The position numbers were made by a program, and so were the translations under genes. The notes beneath the pieces were generated by a model that worked only from the letters and a program-made list of their open reading frames with translations, had not been told where the DNA came from and did not search any database. Shown piece after piece: positions 1 through 9,180 of a DNA stretch of 64,000 nucleotides (its first letter is position 1; each line of letters begins with the position of its first letter). The stretch lies in assembly GCA_030148775.1 (NCBI GenBank), contig JASBST010000029.1, positions 1 to 64,000 of the forward strand. The letters run 5' to 3'. The stretch comes from Thiogranum sp. (GTDB lineage: Bacteria; Pseudomonadota; Gammaproteobacteria; DSM-19610).

Positions 1-666
1 CTGCACATCGCCCGTGCCCGGCGGCAGATCGATCACCAGGTAGTCGAGACTGCGCCAGTTGGTGTCGCCCAGCAGCTGCTGCAGCGCCTGCGTGACCATC
101 GGTCCACGCCAGATCATCGGCGTTTCCTCGTCCACCAGAAAACCGATCGACATAGTTTGAATGTTATAGCTGACCAAGGGCTCCAGAGTCTGACCGTCCT
201 TGGACTCGGGTTTGCCGTGAATGCCCAGCATGCGCGGCTGACTCGGCCCGTAGATATCGGCGTCGAGCACGCCGACGCTGGCGCCCTCGGCCGACAGCGC
301 CAGGGACAGGTTGGTGGCCGTGGTGGATTTGCCGACGCCGCCCTTGCCCGAGGCCACCGCGATGATGTTCTTGATCCCCTCGAGCGTCTTGACGCCTTTT
401 TGCACCGAGTGGGCCTCGATCGCCATGTTCACGTTCACCCGCGCCTTGGCGACACCGGCGATGGACTCCACCATCTCTTTGAGCTTGGCCGACAGTTCTT
501 CCATATAGCCCTTGGCCGGAAAACCGAGCACCACGTCGACGACCACCTGGTCCCCCTCGATCATGACGTTGCGCACACATTTAGTGGACACCAGGTCCTT
601 TTCCATGTACGGATCAATGTACTCCTTGAGCTTCTCTTCTATCTGCTCTCTGGACAGGTCTGCCAT
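1..666 (-). CDS. mrp: Mrp/ApbC Fe-S carrier P-loop ATPase, C-terminus cut by window edge
   Basis: This encodes a cytoplasmic iron-sulfur cluster carrier ATPase of the Mrp/ApbC/NBP35 family, which holds and transfers Fe-S clusters to apoproteins. The first 222 codons are present and open to the left edge, so the C-terminal part with the CxxC cluster ligands lies outside. Residues 1-95 match the MIP18/FeS-assembly-like N-terminal domain found in Mrp. The deviant Walker A motif GKGGVGKS is at residues 107-114, followed by DADIYGPSQP and, near the edge, VIDLPPGTGD. The ATG at 666 gives a normal N-terminus (MADLSREQIEEKL). metG, a frequent neighbour of mrp, lies about 11 kb away in this window. 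Family assignment is very secure. Confidence 0.95.
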   Translation of the reverse strand, partial: MADLSREQIEEKLKEYIDPYMEKDLVSTKCVRNVMIEGDQVVVDVVLGFPAKGYMEELSAKLKEMVESIAGVAKARVNVNMAIEAHSVQKGVKTLEGIKNIIAVASGKGGVGKSTTATNLSLALSAEGASVGVLDADIYGPSQPRMLGIHGKPESKDGQTLEPLVSYNIQTMSIGFLVDEETPMIWRGPMVTQALQQLLGDTNWRSLDYLVIDLPPGTGDVQ

Positions 667-927
667 GGTTTTTTCCTCGTCAGTGCTCGGTAAATGGCCG
701 TTCGGCCTTGAAAATTTGTGAAAATTTTGAGGCGCGATTGTACACAATTTGGAAAAAGCGGTCTCCATTCCGTTTTGTGCGGTTAAGTGACGGTTCAGGC
801 ACGGGGGCGCGCAGCGCCGGGTTGCCAATGGCCGTCGAGGGCCCGGCAAAGACCGACGGAGACTTTGTCTACAAAGGACTTTTCCCGGTTTTGCGGCAGG
901 CGCAACAGCGCCGCGCCGGCGCCGATG

Positions 928-1383
928 CTAGCCGTTATCCGGATGCGTATGCTTGCGGATGAGGCGTTCCACCCGACCTTCCAAGGCGCGATACCGGGTG
1001 TGCATTTCCGCGCCGGAGAGATCGCCGCTGCGCACCTGCTGTTCCCAACGTCGCAGGCTGGCGGTAATGGCATTTATCTCCGCCAGATCGCGCGGATCCG
1101 ACATCGCGGCTTTGTGCAACCAGGACACCGACGCCCTGAGCGCCGCCTCGCCGTCGCGATCTTCGCTCGCCAACACTTCCATGGCGTGGTGGTAAATATC
1201 AAGCTGTCGATCCGCCTCCAGCAGATCGGTGCGCGTGCGGTCATACAGGTCGGGACGATGCTGAACCAGATAGAACACCAGCGGCGCGACGATCAGTCCC
1301 AGCAACAGCAGCCCCTGGGCGAGCCGCTGCCGGCGCGACCGGCGCCGGCGCAACCACTGTAGCCAGGGCGATTTATCCTTCAT
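928..1383 (-). CDS. membrane-anchored hypothetical protein, last gene of two-component operon
   Basis: A 151-residue protein I cannot assign to a named family. It starts with a very basic stretch (residues 10-20, rich in Arg), then one hydrophobic segment at about 22-41, then a charged, mostly helical tail. That suggests a single-pass inner-membrane protein with a soluble, possibly coiled-coil periplasmic domain. Its ATG overlaps the stop of the upstream histidine kinase gene in an ATGA arrangement (1380-1383), so the two are probably translationally coupled and it may be an accessory to the sensor. It ends with a normal TAG. Function is unknown; a role in sensing is inferred only from position. 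Confidence 0.75.
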   Translation of the reverse strand: MKDKSPWLQWLRRRRSRRQRLAQGLLLLGLIVAPLVFYLVQHRPDLYDRTRTDLLEADRQLDIYHHAMEVLASEDRDGEAALRASVSWLHKAAMSDPRDLAEINAITASLRRWEQQVRSGDLSGAEMHTRYRALEGRVERLIRKHTHPDNG

Positions 1384-2909
1384 GGGCGCGTAGTCGTCGA
1401 CAGATCAGAGTTCCTTGTGGTTGCGGCGCCAGGCCGACCTGCCTGCTCTGACCGTGGAGGCGGGATTTGGTTCTCCGGCGCCAGCGGCCGCTTTCGATCG
1501 GGCCCGTCGTCCCGGCGGGGGAAAACCACCGTGACCACAAGCCCGGGGCAATTGTCCGCGAAAACGAGATGAGCGCCGTGCAGCCGGGCAATGGCGTTGA
1601 CCAGGCTGAGGCCCAGCCCGTTGCCGGGGCTACTGCGGGCCTGATCCAGGCGGGTAAAGCGCTGCAGGACACGCTCGCGGTCGGCGACAGGGATACCCGG
1701 CCCCTGATCGGATACGCCGATGCGAGCGCTCGCGGCATCGGCCTCAACACGCACCTCCAGCCGCGCCCCACGAGGCGAATACTTGATGGCATTTTCCAGC
1801 AGATTACCCAGAGCCTGGGACAGCAGATCGCTGTTGCCGCGCACACAGACGCCGGCGGCGGTATGCAGCGAAAGAGCCTGTCCCCGCTGCTGCGCCAACG
1901 GCAGATAAAACTCCACCCCCTGGGCGGCGATCGTGGCAAGGTCCACGGACTGCATTTTCACCCGCAGCGTGCCGGCCTCCGCCTGGGCGATCTGCAGAAT
2001 CGCATTAAAGCTGGTCATCAGCTCTTCGGTATCGCGCAACGATTCCTCTATGGTTTGTCGATACTCTGCACCGCGGCGCTCACCCAGCAAAATCACGTCC
2101 AGGCGATTACGCAGGCGCGCCAGCGGCCGACGCAGGTCATGGGCGACGTTGTCGGTGACATCGCGCATCCCCTGCATCAACTGCTCGATGCGATCGAGCA
2201 TATGATTCAAGCGTGTCGACAACTCGTCGAATTCATCGTCGCGCCCGCTCAGCGACACGCGTCGCGACAGGTCGCCGCGGATAATGGTCTCGGCGGTGGC
2301 GGTAATTTTATCGATCCGGAGCAGGATCGTTCGCCCCATGAAAACGCCCATCGCCAGCGCCAACAGGACGATGATCAACAGCAACCCGGAAAGCGCGTAA
2401 ATACTGAACAACTGCATTTCATCGGCCTGGGCGACACTGCGGGTGAGCAGCAGAATCGAACCGTCGTCGAATCGCTTGCCGATCACCGGCCAGAATTCGT
2501 CTTCGTCGGCGACATTCGGATACATGTCGTCGTCGATCCATGCCGTGTGCACGGTTTCGTCGAGCCGTACCTGGTCGTCGCGCTCCCGCGGCCACCGCGC
2601 AAGGTTGCCGGCAACCTTGCGCCCCTGCGCGTCCGTCAGCAGATAGTAACGCCCGTCCTGGCTGCCAGCGCGGCTTCTGGAGGACACTTCCCGACTCAAA
2701 GCCGTGAAACCCTGCGCCGCTGCGGTATTGCGCAAGTCGACGAACTCATCGTGCAGACCAGCATACAGCTGGGCGTCCACATAACGGCTGGTCGCCCAGT
2801 GGTAAGTACCGAGCGCCGCCCCCGCCAGCAGAATGTACAGGCTGGCATACCACAGCGAGGTGCGCACGGCGGTGGTACGGAACAGACGCCTGAATTCAAG
2901 GCGTATCAC
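1380..2909 (-). CDS. sensor histidine kinase with HAMP domain (heavy-metal/RND-efflux type)
   Basis: Membrane histidine kinase of a two-component pair, 509 residues from a GTG at 2909 that overlaps the 3' end of the regulator gene. An upstream start is possible but would add residues encoded wholly inside the regulator gene. There are two membrane segments (about 17-38 and 167-191) flanking a periplasmic sensor domain of roughly 125 residues. HAMP (192-245) follows, then a HisKA H-box with His257 (AHDLRRPLARLR). The HATPase boxes are visible as LGNLLENAIKYS, DQGPGIP, FTRLDQ and GNGLGLSLV. Adjacency to an RND efflux operon suggests that it senses metal or envelope stress. The signal itself cannot be read from sequence. 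Confidence 0.9.
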   Translation of the reverse strand: MIRLEFRRLFRTTAVRTSLWYASLYILLAGAALGTYHWATSRYVDAQLYAGLHDEFVDLRNTAAAQGFTALSREVSSRSRAGSQDGRYYLLTDAQGRKVAGNLARWPRERDDQVRLDETVHTAWIDDDMYPNVADEDEFWPVIGKRFDDGSILLLTRSVAQADEMQLFSIYALSGLLLIIVLLALAMGVFMGRTILLRIDKITATAETIIRGDLSRRVSLSGRDDEFDELSTRLNHMLDRIEQLMQGMRDVTDNVAHDLRRPLARLRNRLDVILLGERRGAEYRQTIEESLRDTEELMTSFNAILQIAQAEAGTLRVKMQSVDLATIAAQGVEFYLPLAQQRGQALSLHTAAGVCVRGNSDLLSQALGNLLENAIKYSPRGARLEVRVEADAASARIGVSDQGPGIPVADRERVLQRFTRLDQARSSPGNGLGLSLVNAIARLHGAHLVFADNCPGLVVTVVFPRRDDGPDRKRPLAPENQIPPPRSEQAGRPGAATTRNSDLSTTTRP

Positions 2910-3573
2910 TGAGTTTATACCCGACACCGCGAATGGTGTGCAGAAGCGGCAGTGTGAAACCGCGATCGATCTTGGTACGCAGACGGCTGATATGCACATC
3001 GACCACATTAGTCTGCGGATCGAAATGATAATCCCACACCTGCTCCAACAGCATGGTGCGCGTCACCACCTGCCGTTGGTGGCGCAGGAGAAAATTCAAC
3101 AACCGGTATTCGCGTGACTGCAACCGGATCAGCCGTCCGGCGCGCGTCACCCGGTGGGCATCGAGGTCCATGACAAGGTCGGCCAGTTGGATGCGCGCAT
3201 CCGACTCCTCCGGTCGCTGGCGCCGCACCAAAGCCTCCAGGCGCGCCAGCAGCTCGCTGAACGCGTACGGCTTGACCAGATAGTCGTCGCCACCGGCCTG
3301 CAGGCCGGTCACCCGATCGTCGACTTCGCCGAGCGCGGAAAGTACCAGTGCCGGGGTGCGGTCGCCGCCGGCACGCAGCATCCTGATCACCGCCAGACCG
3401 TCCCGACCCGGCATCATGCGGTCGACGATCAGCACGTCATAGCCACCGCCGAGCGCCAGCTGCAGACCCTCGTCGCCGTCGGCCGCGTGGTCGACGCCAT
3501 GACCGCTTTCATCGAGCCCTTTCAGCAGATATGCGGCGGCCTCGCCGTCATCTTCGATCAGAAGGATGTGCAT
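2896..3573 (-). CDS. OmpR/PhoB-family response regulator (CusR/HprR-like)
   Basis: A 225-residue DNA-binding response regulator. The receiver domain (1-115) shows the acidic pair Asp8/Asp9, phospho-acceptor Asp51 in DVLIVDRMMPGRDG, and the conserved Lys in YLVKPYAF. The C-terminal winged helix (about 125-222) has the family signatures SREYRLLNFLL, VWDYHFDP and TIRGVGYKL. The start is taken at MHILLIEDD, because the eight codons upstream would precede the first beta strand. It overlaps the kinase gene by 14 bases. A perfect 7-4-7 palindrome lies 35 bases upstream (3608-3625), laid out like the CusR/HprR boxes of enterobacteria, so autoregulation is likely. The same box sits before the RND efflux operon. 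Confidence 0.93.
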   Translation of the reverse strand: MHILLIEDDGEAAAYLLKGLDESGHGVDHAADGDEGLQLALGGGYDVLIVDRMMPGRDGLAVIRMLRAGGDRTPALVLSALGEVDDRVTGLQAGGDDYLVKPYAFSELLARLEALVRRQRPEESDARIQLADLVMDLDAHRVTRAGRLIRLQSREYRLLNFLLRHQRQVVTRTMLLEQVWDYHFDPQTNVVDVHISRLRTKIDRGFTLPLLHTIRGVGYKLSDTP

Positions 3574-3607
3574 ATCGTCCCATAATAGCCTCAGCACTGC
3601 GGTGGCG

Positions 3608-3625
3608 CATTACCGTATGGTAATG
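3608..3625. promoter_or_regulatory. palindromic operator, probable response-regulator box
   Basis: Perfect inverted repeat CATTACC-GTAT-GGTAATG located 35 bases upstream of the regulator ATG. The same arms with a different 4-base spacer recur at 10781-10800, about 7 kb away, in the gap between the efflux operon and the divergent methyltransferase gene. The 7-4-7 layout and the CATTAC/GTAATG core resemble the recalled E. coli HprR box. Binding by the adjacent regulator is inferred. Confidence 0.7.
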
Positions 3626-4041
3626 TTGCGTTCATCTTCGCGACCGCGCAGACCGATTACACTTACCGCTGTCGCCACGACGTTCGCGGACGCCTCAATT
3701 CAGGCGCGACCGCGTCGGGCGAAACGGCGCGGCCTTCGCGGGCCCCGCCGACCTCCGCGCCCCGCAAAGCTATGGCGACACCTGGTATTTGTCGTCGCGG
3801 CACCCCGGCCCGGGCCCGAAGTGATCAGCGCGTCACCCCCGTAGCCGCGGACCTTACCGCCCTTGCAGAGGGCCTTGCAGGGCGGGAACAACCTCCCCCG
3901 CTCTGCTTTTTTCTTTGCGCCGCGACCGGCGACGCTGGATAATGCATCGATTCCCGACTAACAAGAATTTCCAGGGTTTTCATCGTCAACACTGCACCCG
4001 GCCGCCTCATTGCAGACGCTTGTACCGCCATCGTCGCGGCT
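3626..4041. other. intergenic stretch between regulator operator and porin relic
   Basis: About 400 bases without a supportable gene. The reading frame of the downstream porin is open from 3943, after a TAA at 3940-3942. It encodes a basic then hydrophobic stretch that looks like the front of a signal peptide, but it contains no ATG, GTG or TTG before 4042. I see no terminator or repeat here beyond GC-rich sequence at 3700-3850. Confidence 0.5.
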
Positions 4042-5100
4042 ATGCTGGCGCTGTGCCTGGTGTGGTGTCCACGGTCGAAGGCCGACTCGGCCGACCCGGA
4101 GACACAAGACAGCGTGCGCCTGTACAGCACCCGCTACGAGCAGCGAGAAGCCGGCATAGAGCACGCACTCACCCCTTGACTGAGCGTGGCCGGACTGACG
4201 GAATTCGATTGGGAATATGACAAAAACGCCTTCAGCGATCTGCGTTCGGAACACGCCAATGGCGACACCAGCGCAAGTATTCAGTTGCACGGCAGCGTGA
4301 AACCCTTGTCGTTTGCCAGTGGCGAGATGATTTTGAACTACGCCACCGGCCAGGACCGTCTCGAACTCGATGAGGCCACCGTGTCGTTGGAATTCGGCGA
4401 CTGGGAACTGGGATACGGCCGGCAATATTTGCCCTTTGGCATCTATTTCAGCCATTTCGTCAGCTCCCCGCTATTGGAGTTCGGCGAAACGCGGGACGTG
4501 GCGCTGAATCTCGAGTATGACTATCGCGATCGCTTCAATGTCGCCGCGGCGCTTTTCCGCGGGCAGGGACGCAAGCTCGATGCGCGGGGCTCAACTCCCC
4601 CGGACTGGACGCTGGCGATATCGACCTGGCTGAACGGCTCACTGCAACTGGGGGTCGGCTATCTCTCCGATCTGGCCGCCGCCGACGGCGATATCCTCGG
4701 CGACAACGCCAACCGCTATCAGCGCCGGGCGGGCGCGGTCAGCGCCTCCCTGCTGTGGTCTTCGGAACACTTCGAACTGACCGCCGAGGCGATCTCCGCC
4801 ACGCGTCCGTTGCGCGCATTGCCGGCTGCGCGCAACCAGCCACTGGCCTGGAATCTGGAGTTCGCCCAGTTTCTGCATTCCAACTTCGACTGGGCGCTAC
4901 GCCTCGAAGGTAGCCGGGAGCTGCAGGATGCACCGCAACTACGCTATGGGCTAGCGATCAGTTTTCGCGCGGGACGTTACGCCAGCCTCACCCTTGATTA
5001 TCTGCGCAGCCACTACAAACACAATTTTGTCACCGATGACGGCGAGCATCCCATTGACCACGCTGATCGCCTCGCGGCGCAACTTTCTATCGCCTTCTAG
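4042..5100 (+). pseudogene. outer-membrane porin-like protein interrupted by in-frame TGA at 4177-4179
   Basis: An outer-membrane beta-barrel protein resembling LbtU-type porins: alternating aromatic strands, a short coiled region near the N-terminus (RYEQREAG), and a C-terminal Phe (QLSIAF). Reading frame and character continue on both sides of a TGA at 4177-4179, in the context HALTP-stop-LSVAGL. Trp is the expected residue, so TGG to TGA would explain it. The longest stop-free part is 4180-5100 (GTG at 4186 is the first start codon there) but would lack a signal peptide. No good start precedes the signal-like segment; ATG 4042 is the first in frame and gives a poor n-region. Two defects make a decaying gene plausible. 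Its end overlaps the convergent RND permease gene by 14 bases. Confidence 0.65.
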
Positions 5101-8100
5101 CCATTTTTCCCGCCGCCCCGCGCAGGCCATAGTAAACCAGCAGCATCACCATCAGGACAAAAGGCATCTGCACCAGCAGGCCGGCGATAATGGCAACCGC
5201 CAAGGGCTGCTGCATCGCCGAACCCTGCCCCAACGCCAGCGCCAGCGGCATCAGCGCCAGAATCGCCGCCAGCGTTGTCATGGCGATCGGCCGCAAGCGG
5301 TTATAGCCGGCCTGCATCAGGGCGGCGGCCCTGTCCATCCCGGCGCGCAGCAGTTCGTGATACTCGGAGAAGTAAAAAATCGAGACTTCGGTGGCGATAC
5401 CGACAATCACGATCATGCCCATCATGGCGATAATATTCAATTCGATGCCGGTCGCCCACAAGCCAATGAACACCGCCGCGACGGCCAGCAGCGGCGCGCT
5501 CAAAATGGCCAGCGCGGCGGCGAACTCTTCGTACATAAACAGCAGCAACAGAAACACCAGCGCCAGGGCGGCGACGAACACGGCAATCAGGCCGCGAAAA
5601 GCGATTTGCTGCTGCTTATAGAGTCCGCCCAGCTCGAAGTACATCGACGCCGGCAACAGGCCGTCGCGCCCCAGTACCTGTTTGACCTGGCGGATGGTCG
5701 AGCCCAGATCGCGTCCGCTGATACGAGCCGTCACCGCCACCATGCGCTTGAGATTGTCGCGCGCGATCTGCGCCTGTCCGGTCTCGACGCTGATATGCGC
5801 CACGCGCCCGAGCGGGAAACGATGACCATCGGGCGCCCGCAGCCAGATGGCGTCAATGGCCGTCATCTCGTCACGGGCGGCCGGCGGCACCCAGACACGT
5901 ACGCCCACCAGTTTCAGGTCCTCCTGGATCCTGGTCGTCACCAGGCCTTCGAACCAGGCCTTGAGCTGTCGGGTGACCGCGTCCGGATCGATGCCCTCCA
6001 GCGCCGCCTTGTCGCGGTCGACAACAATATTGATCGCATCGCCGGCGAGCACGATGCCGCTCTTGACATCGACGACGCCGTTGATGTCGGCGATCGCTTC
6101 GGCCACCCGCGGCGCCGTCGCGGCGAGTGCCTGCAGATTGTCGCTGTAGAGCTTGATTTCAATCGGTTGCGGCACCGCTGTCAGGTCGCCGATCAGATCC
6201 TCCATCAGCAGCGCCATTTCCACTTCCAGACCGGGCACCCGGTTTTCGATGCGCTGACGGATATCATCCATGACACGATCGATGGGCGCGCGCGGCAGCG
6301 GCTTGAGGCGGACAAAGATATCGCCTTCGTTGGCTTCGGTAAGTCCGCCGCCGAGTTGCAGACCGGTGCGACGCGAATAGGTCTCCACCGCGGGGTTAGC
6401 GCGCACAATGGCTTCCAGCTGGCGCAGCATACGGTCGGTTTCGCTCAGCGAAGTGCCGGCGGCCGTGCGGTAATCGAGGATGAAGCCGCCCTCATCCATA
6501 TGCGGCATGAAACCGGAACCGACCTAGTGGTAGGCGAAGTAACCGAGCAGCAGCAACGGCGCCACGCCCAGCCCGGCGAGCAAGGGCCGGCGCAGCAGGC
6601 GTTGCATCAGGCCGGCGTATGCCCGTTGCAGGCGCTCAAAAAGGCCGCCGACATCTTCCCGATCGGCGTCGCGGGCGCTCAGCAGGTGCTCGGCGAGCAA
6701 CGGCACGGCCAGCCACGCCAACAGAAAGGAGATAAACAGGCTGCTGGCCATCGTCAACGACAGTGCCTTGAAAAACGCGCCGGTGACGCCGCCGAGAAAC
6801 GCCAGCGGCGCAAAAATAATCATCGTCGCCGCCGATGAGCCGGCAAGCGGCGGCGTGAACTCGATGGCGGCCGTGCGAACGCTGAGCGCAAGCTCGCCGC
6901 TGCGTTCGCGCAGCCGGCGGATAATGTGCTCGATCATGACAATGGTGTCATCGACAATCAGTCCGACTGCCGCCGCCATGCCGCCCAGTGTCATAATGTT
7001 GAAGCTCATATGCAGCACTTGAAGCAACAGAATAGTGCTGGCCAGCACCGAGGGAACGACCAGGACGGCGACCAGGGTGATTTTGAAACTGCGCAGAAAC
7101 AGCAGCAGTACCAGCGCGGCCAGCACGACACCAATGGCGATGGCATCGCGGACGCTGCCGGCCGCGGCGGTGATCAGCTGACTTTGGTCGTACCAATTGG
7201 CGATCTGCACCGCGGCGGGAAGCTTGGCGCGATAAGCCTTCAGCGCCTGGCGCACGTCGCTGACGATCTGCACGGTGTTTCCGCCAGGCTGCTGATAGAC
7301 CTGCACCAGTACGGCGTCCTGCCCGTCGGCGGTGACCCGCAGCCATTGCGGCGCCAGCGCGGGATAGACGCGGGCGATGTCTTCCAGCCTCACCAGGCCG
7401 TCGGCGCCGCTGCGCAGAACCGTGTTTTCGATATTCGCCAGCGAGCGCAAGCGGGTATCGGAGAGCAGCAAATACAGCTTATATCGCGCCTCCATGCGTC
7501 CCACGGCCTGCAATACGTTGCTTGCCGACAAAGCCATCGCCACGTCGCTGAAAGTCAGCCCATAGGCGGCGAGCTTCTCGGGATCGATCTCGACGCGATA
7601 TTCCGCCTGCTCGCCACCGAGCACCGCCACCCGCGCCACGCCGTCGATCGACGACAACAAGGGTACCAACTGATAGCTGGCCAGATCGCGCAGTTGCACC
7701 AGCGTTTCGCTGTTCGAGCGCAGGCTGTAAGCGGCCACCGGAAACACCGTCGGATCCATGCGCCGGACGTTGAAGCGCGTGCCCGCAGGCAGTTCGGGCA
7801 ACACCTGGTTAATGGCCGACTCTACCTGCAGCATGGCCGAGACCATGTCGTCGCCCCAGGCGAAGTTGATCGACAACTCCGCACTGCCACGGCTGGTGGT
7901 GGAGCGCAGACCCGCCACGCCGGGCACCGAACGCACCGCCTGCTCCACCGGCCGGGTCACGGCGATTACCATCTGATCGGCGGGGCGATCGCCGGCGTCG
8001 AGCGTGACCACCACGCGCGGAAAGTCCACGTGCGGGAACAGGGCCACAGGCAGGCGAAAGCCGGCGGCAACGCCGGCCAGCGCGACCAGGGCCACCAGAA

Positions 8101-8146
8101 ACAGAATCGAGCGGCGGTGGGCGGCCGCCCAGTGAGCAATGTCCAT
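5087..8146 (-). pseudogene. RND efflux permease (AcrB/CusA superfamily) interrupted by in-frame TAG at 6524-6526
   Basis: Inner-membrane proton-driven RND pump, about 1020 codons, of the AcrB/CusA superfamily. Codons 1-540 (6527-8146) carry the first transmembrane helix, the first periplasmic porter region and helices 2-6, including GGMAAAVGLIVDDTIVMIEH. Codon 541 is TAG. The frame continues from 6523 to 5087 with VGSGFMPHMDEGGF, the normal start of the second half, and a second helix bundle with AMMGMIVIVGIATEVSIFYF. The expected residue is Gln (CAG to TAG). Apart from this codon the gene looks complete and unbiased. Its ATG overlaps the stop of the fusion protein gene, so it is the last gene of the OMF-MFP-permease operon. 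Both halves would be needed for function. Confidence 0.85.
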
Positions 8147-9180
8147 CAGGGCCTGGTCCTGACAGCCATACCGTCGCGCAGCTGGTAGTTGCCGCTGACG
8201 ACCACCTGATCGCCCTCGCGCAGATCACCGCTGACCTCGACGCTATCGCCGCTGCGCACGCCCGCGCGCACCGGCACGCGGCGCGCGTGACCCTTTACCA
8301 GGGTATATAAATGTGTCTCCGACGCCTGCCCGAGCAGTGCGCTGCGCGGCACGGTCAGCGCCTGGCGCGACGCCAGGCGGACGCGCCCCAACACCCGACT
8401 GCCGAGAACCAGCCGATCGACCTGCGCGGCCGGAATAGGCACCAGGACTTCTACCAGATGGGTGGCCGGATCGATCATTGCGTGCACTTCGCGTACCTGG
8501 GATTCAACCTTGACCGCCGGACCGAATACCGAACTGATCGTAACACGGGTGCCGGGCGATACCCTGCCTAAATCCTCCGGCTCCACACCCAGGCGCGCGA
8601 TCAGCTTTTCTTCCGCGGCAATCAGCATGGCGGTGGTATCGGCCTGCACGCGCTGGCCCTGGGAAACATCCAGACGGGTGACAATGCCGTCCATGGGCGC
8701 ACGCAGCGTCTCACTGGCGACGTCCAGGCCGCGCTGGCGCAATGCCTCCAGCGCGGCACGCGCGTCGTGCAGATTCTTTTTCGCCATATCGACCTGGGAC
8801 TTGGTCGCCAGCTGCTCTTGGAGCAGGTTTTGCTGGCGCTGGTACTCGCGCCGGGCGTAATCGACCGCGCTCTGCGCCTGCAGGTACTGCATGCGCGCAT
8901 CCGGCGCCGTGATCACTTCCAGCAACCGGTCGCCGCTGTTTACCCGCTGCCCCAAACGCACCCAGACGCGATTGATCAACCCCGCATGCGGCAGCGACAG
9001 GCTCAGCACCTGGTCGGGATCGGGGTCAAGTACGCCGAAAACCGACAGCGTGTCGTGCACGCTGTGCATTTGCACCCTGGCCGCAGTCACCAATACGCTC
9101 GGCTCCTCGGCCGATACTTGCGCTGCCAGCACCAATAGCAACAAACTCAGCGCGGCGCGCGCCATCGCTCTTTGTTTCAC
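8146..9180 (-). CDS. RND efflux periplasmic adaptor (membrane fusion protein)
   Basis: A 344-residue HlyD/AcrA-family adaptor joining the RND pump to the outer-membrane factor. The GTG at 9180 is preferred because GGAG sits five bases upstream and the codon overlaps the stop of the OMF gene. A signal peptide follows at about residues 6-24 (hydrophobic run ending QVSAEE). The barrel-sandwich halves are visible around HAGLINRVWVRLGQRVNSGD and APMDGIVTRLDVSQGQ, with an alpha-helical hairpin between (YARREYQRQQNLLQEQ). Beta-barrel and membrane-proximal domains follow. The substrate cannot be told, but the neighbouring metal-type two-component system hints at metals or lipophilic toxicants. Confidence 0.9.
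   Translation of the reverse strand: MKQRAMARAALSLLLLVLAAQVSAEEPSVLVTAARVQMHSVHDTLSVFGVLDPDPDQVLSLSLPHAGLINRVWVRLGQRVNSGDRLLEVITAPDARMQYLQAQSAVDYARREYQRQQNLLQEQLATKSQVDMAKKNLHDARAALEALRQRGLDVASETLRAPMDGIVTRLDVSQGQRVQADTTAMLIAAEEKLIARLGVEPEDLGRVSPGTRVTISSVFGPAVKVESQVREVHAMIDPATHLVEVLVPIPAAQVDRLVLGSRVLGRVRLASRQALTVPRSALLGQASETHLYTLVKGHARRVPVRAGVRSGDSVEVSGDLREGDQVVVSGNYQLRDGMAVRTRP

Noticed and set aside
1467-2912. 481-codon plus-strand frame
   Set aside because: Antisense shadow of the histidine kinase gene, whose domains and overlaps with its neighbours are clear.
4177-4179. TGA as selenocysteine
   Set aside because: Porins are not selenoproteins, no SECIS-like hairpin is evident after it, and Trp fits the context better.
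4994-8188. Long plus-strand frames of 614 and 420 codons
   Set aside because: Antisense shadows of the RND permease gene. They are Gln/His/Arg-rich, low-complexity in character and lack homology.
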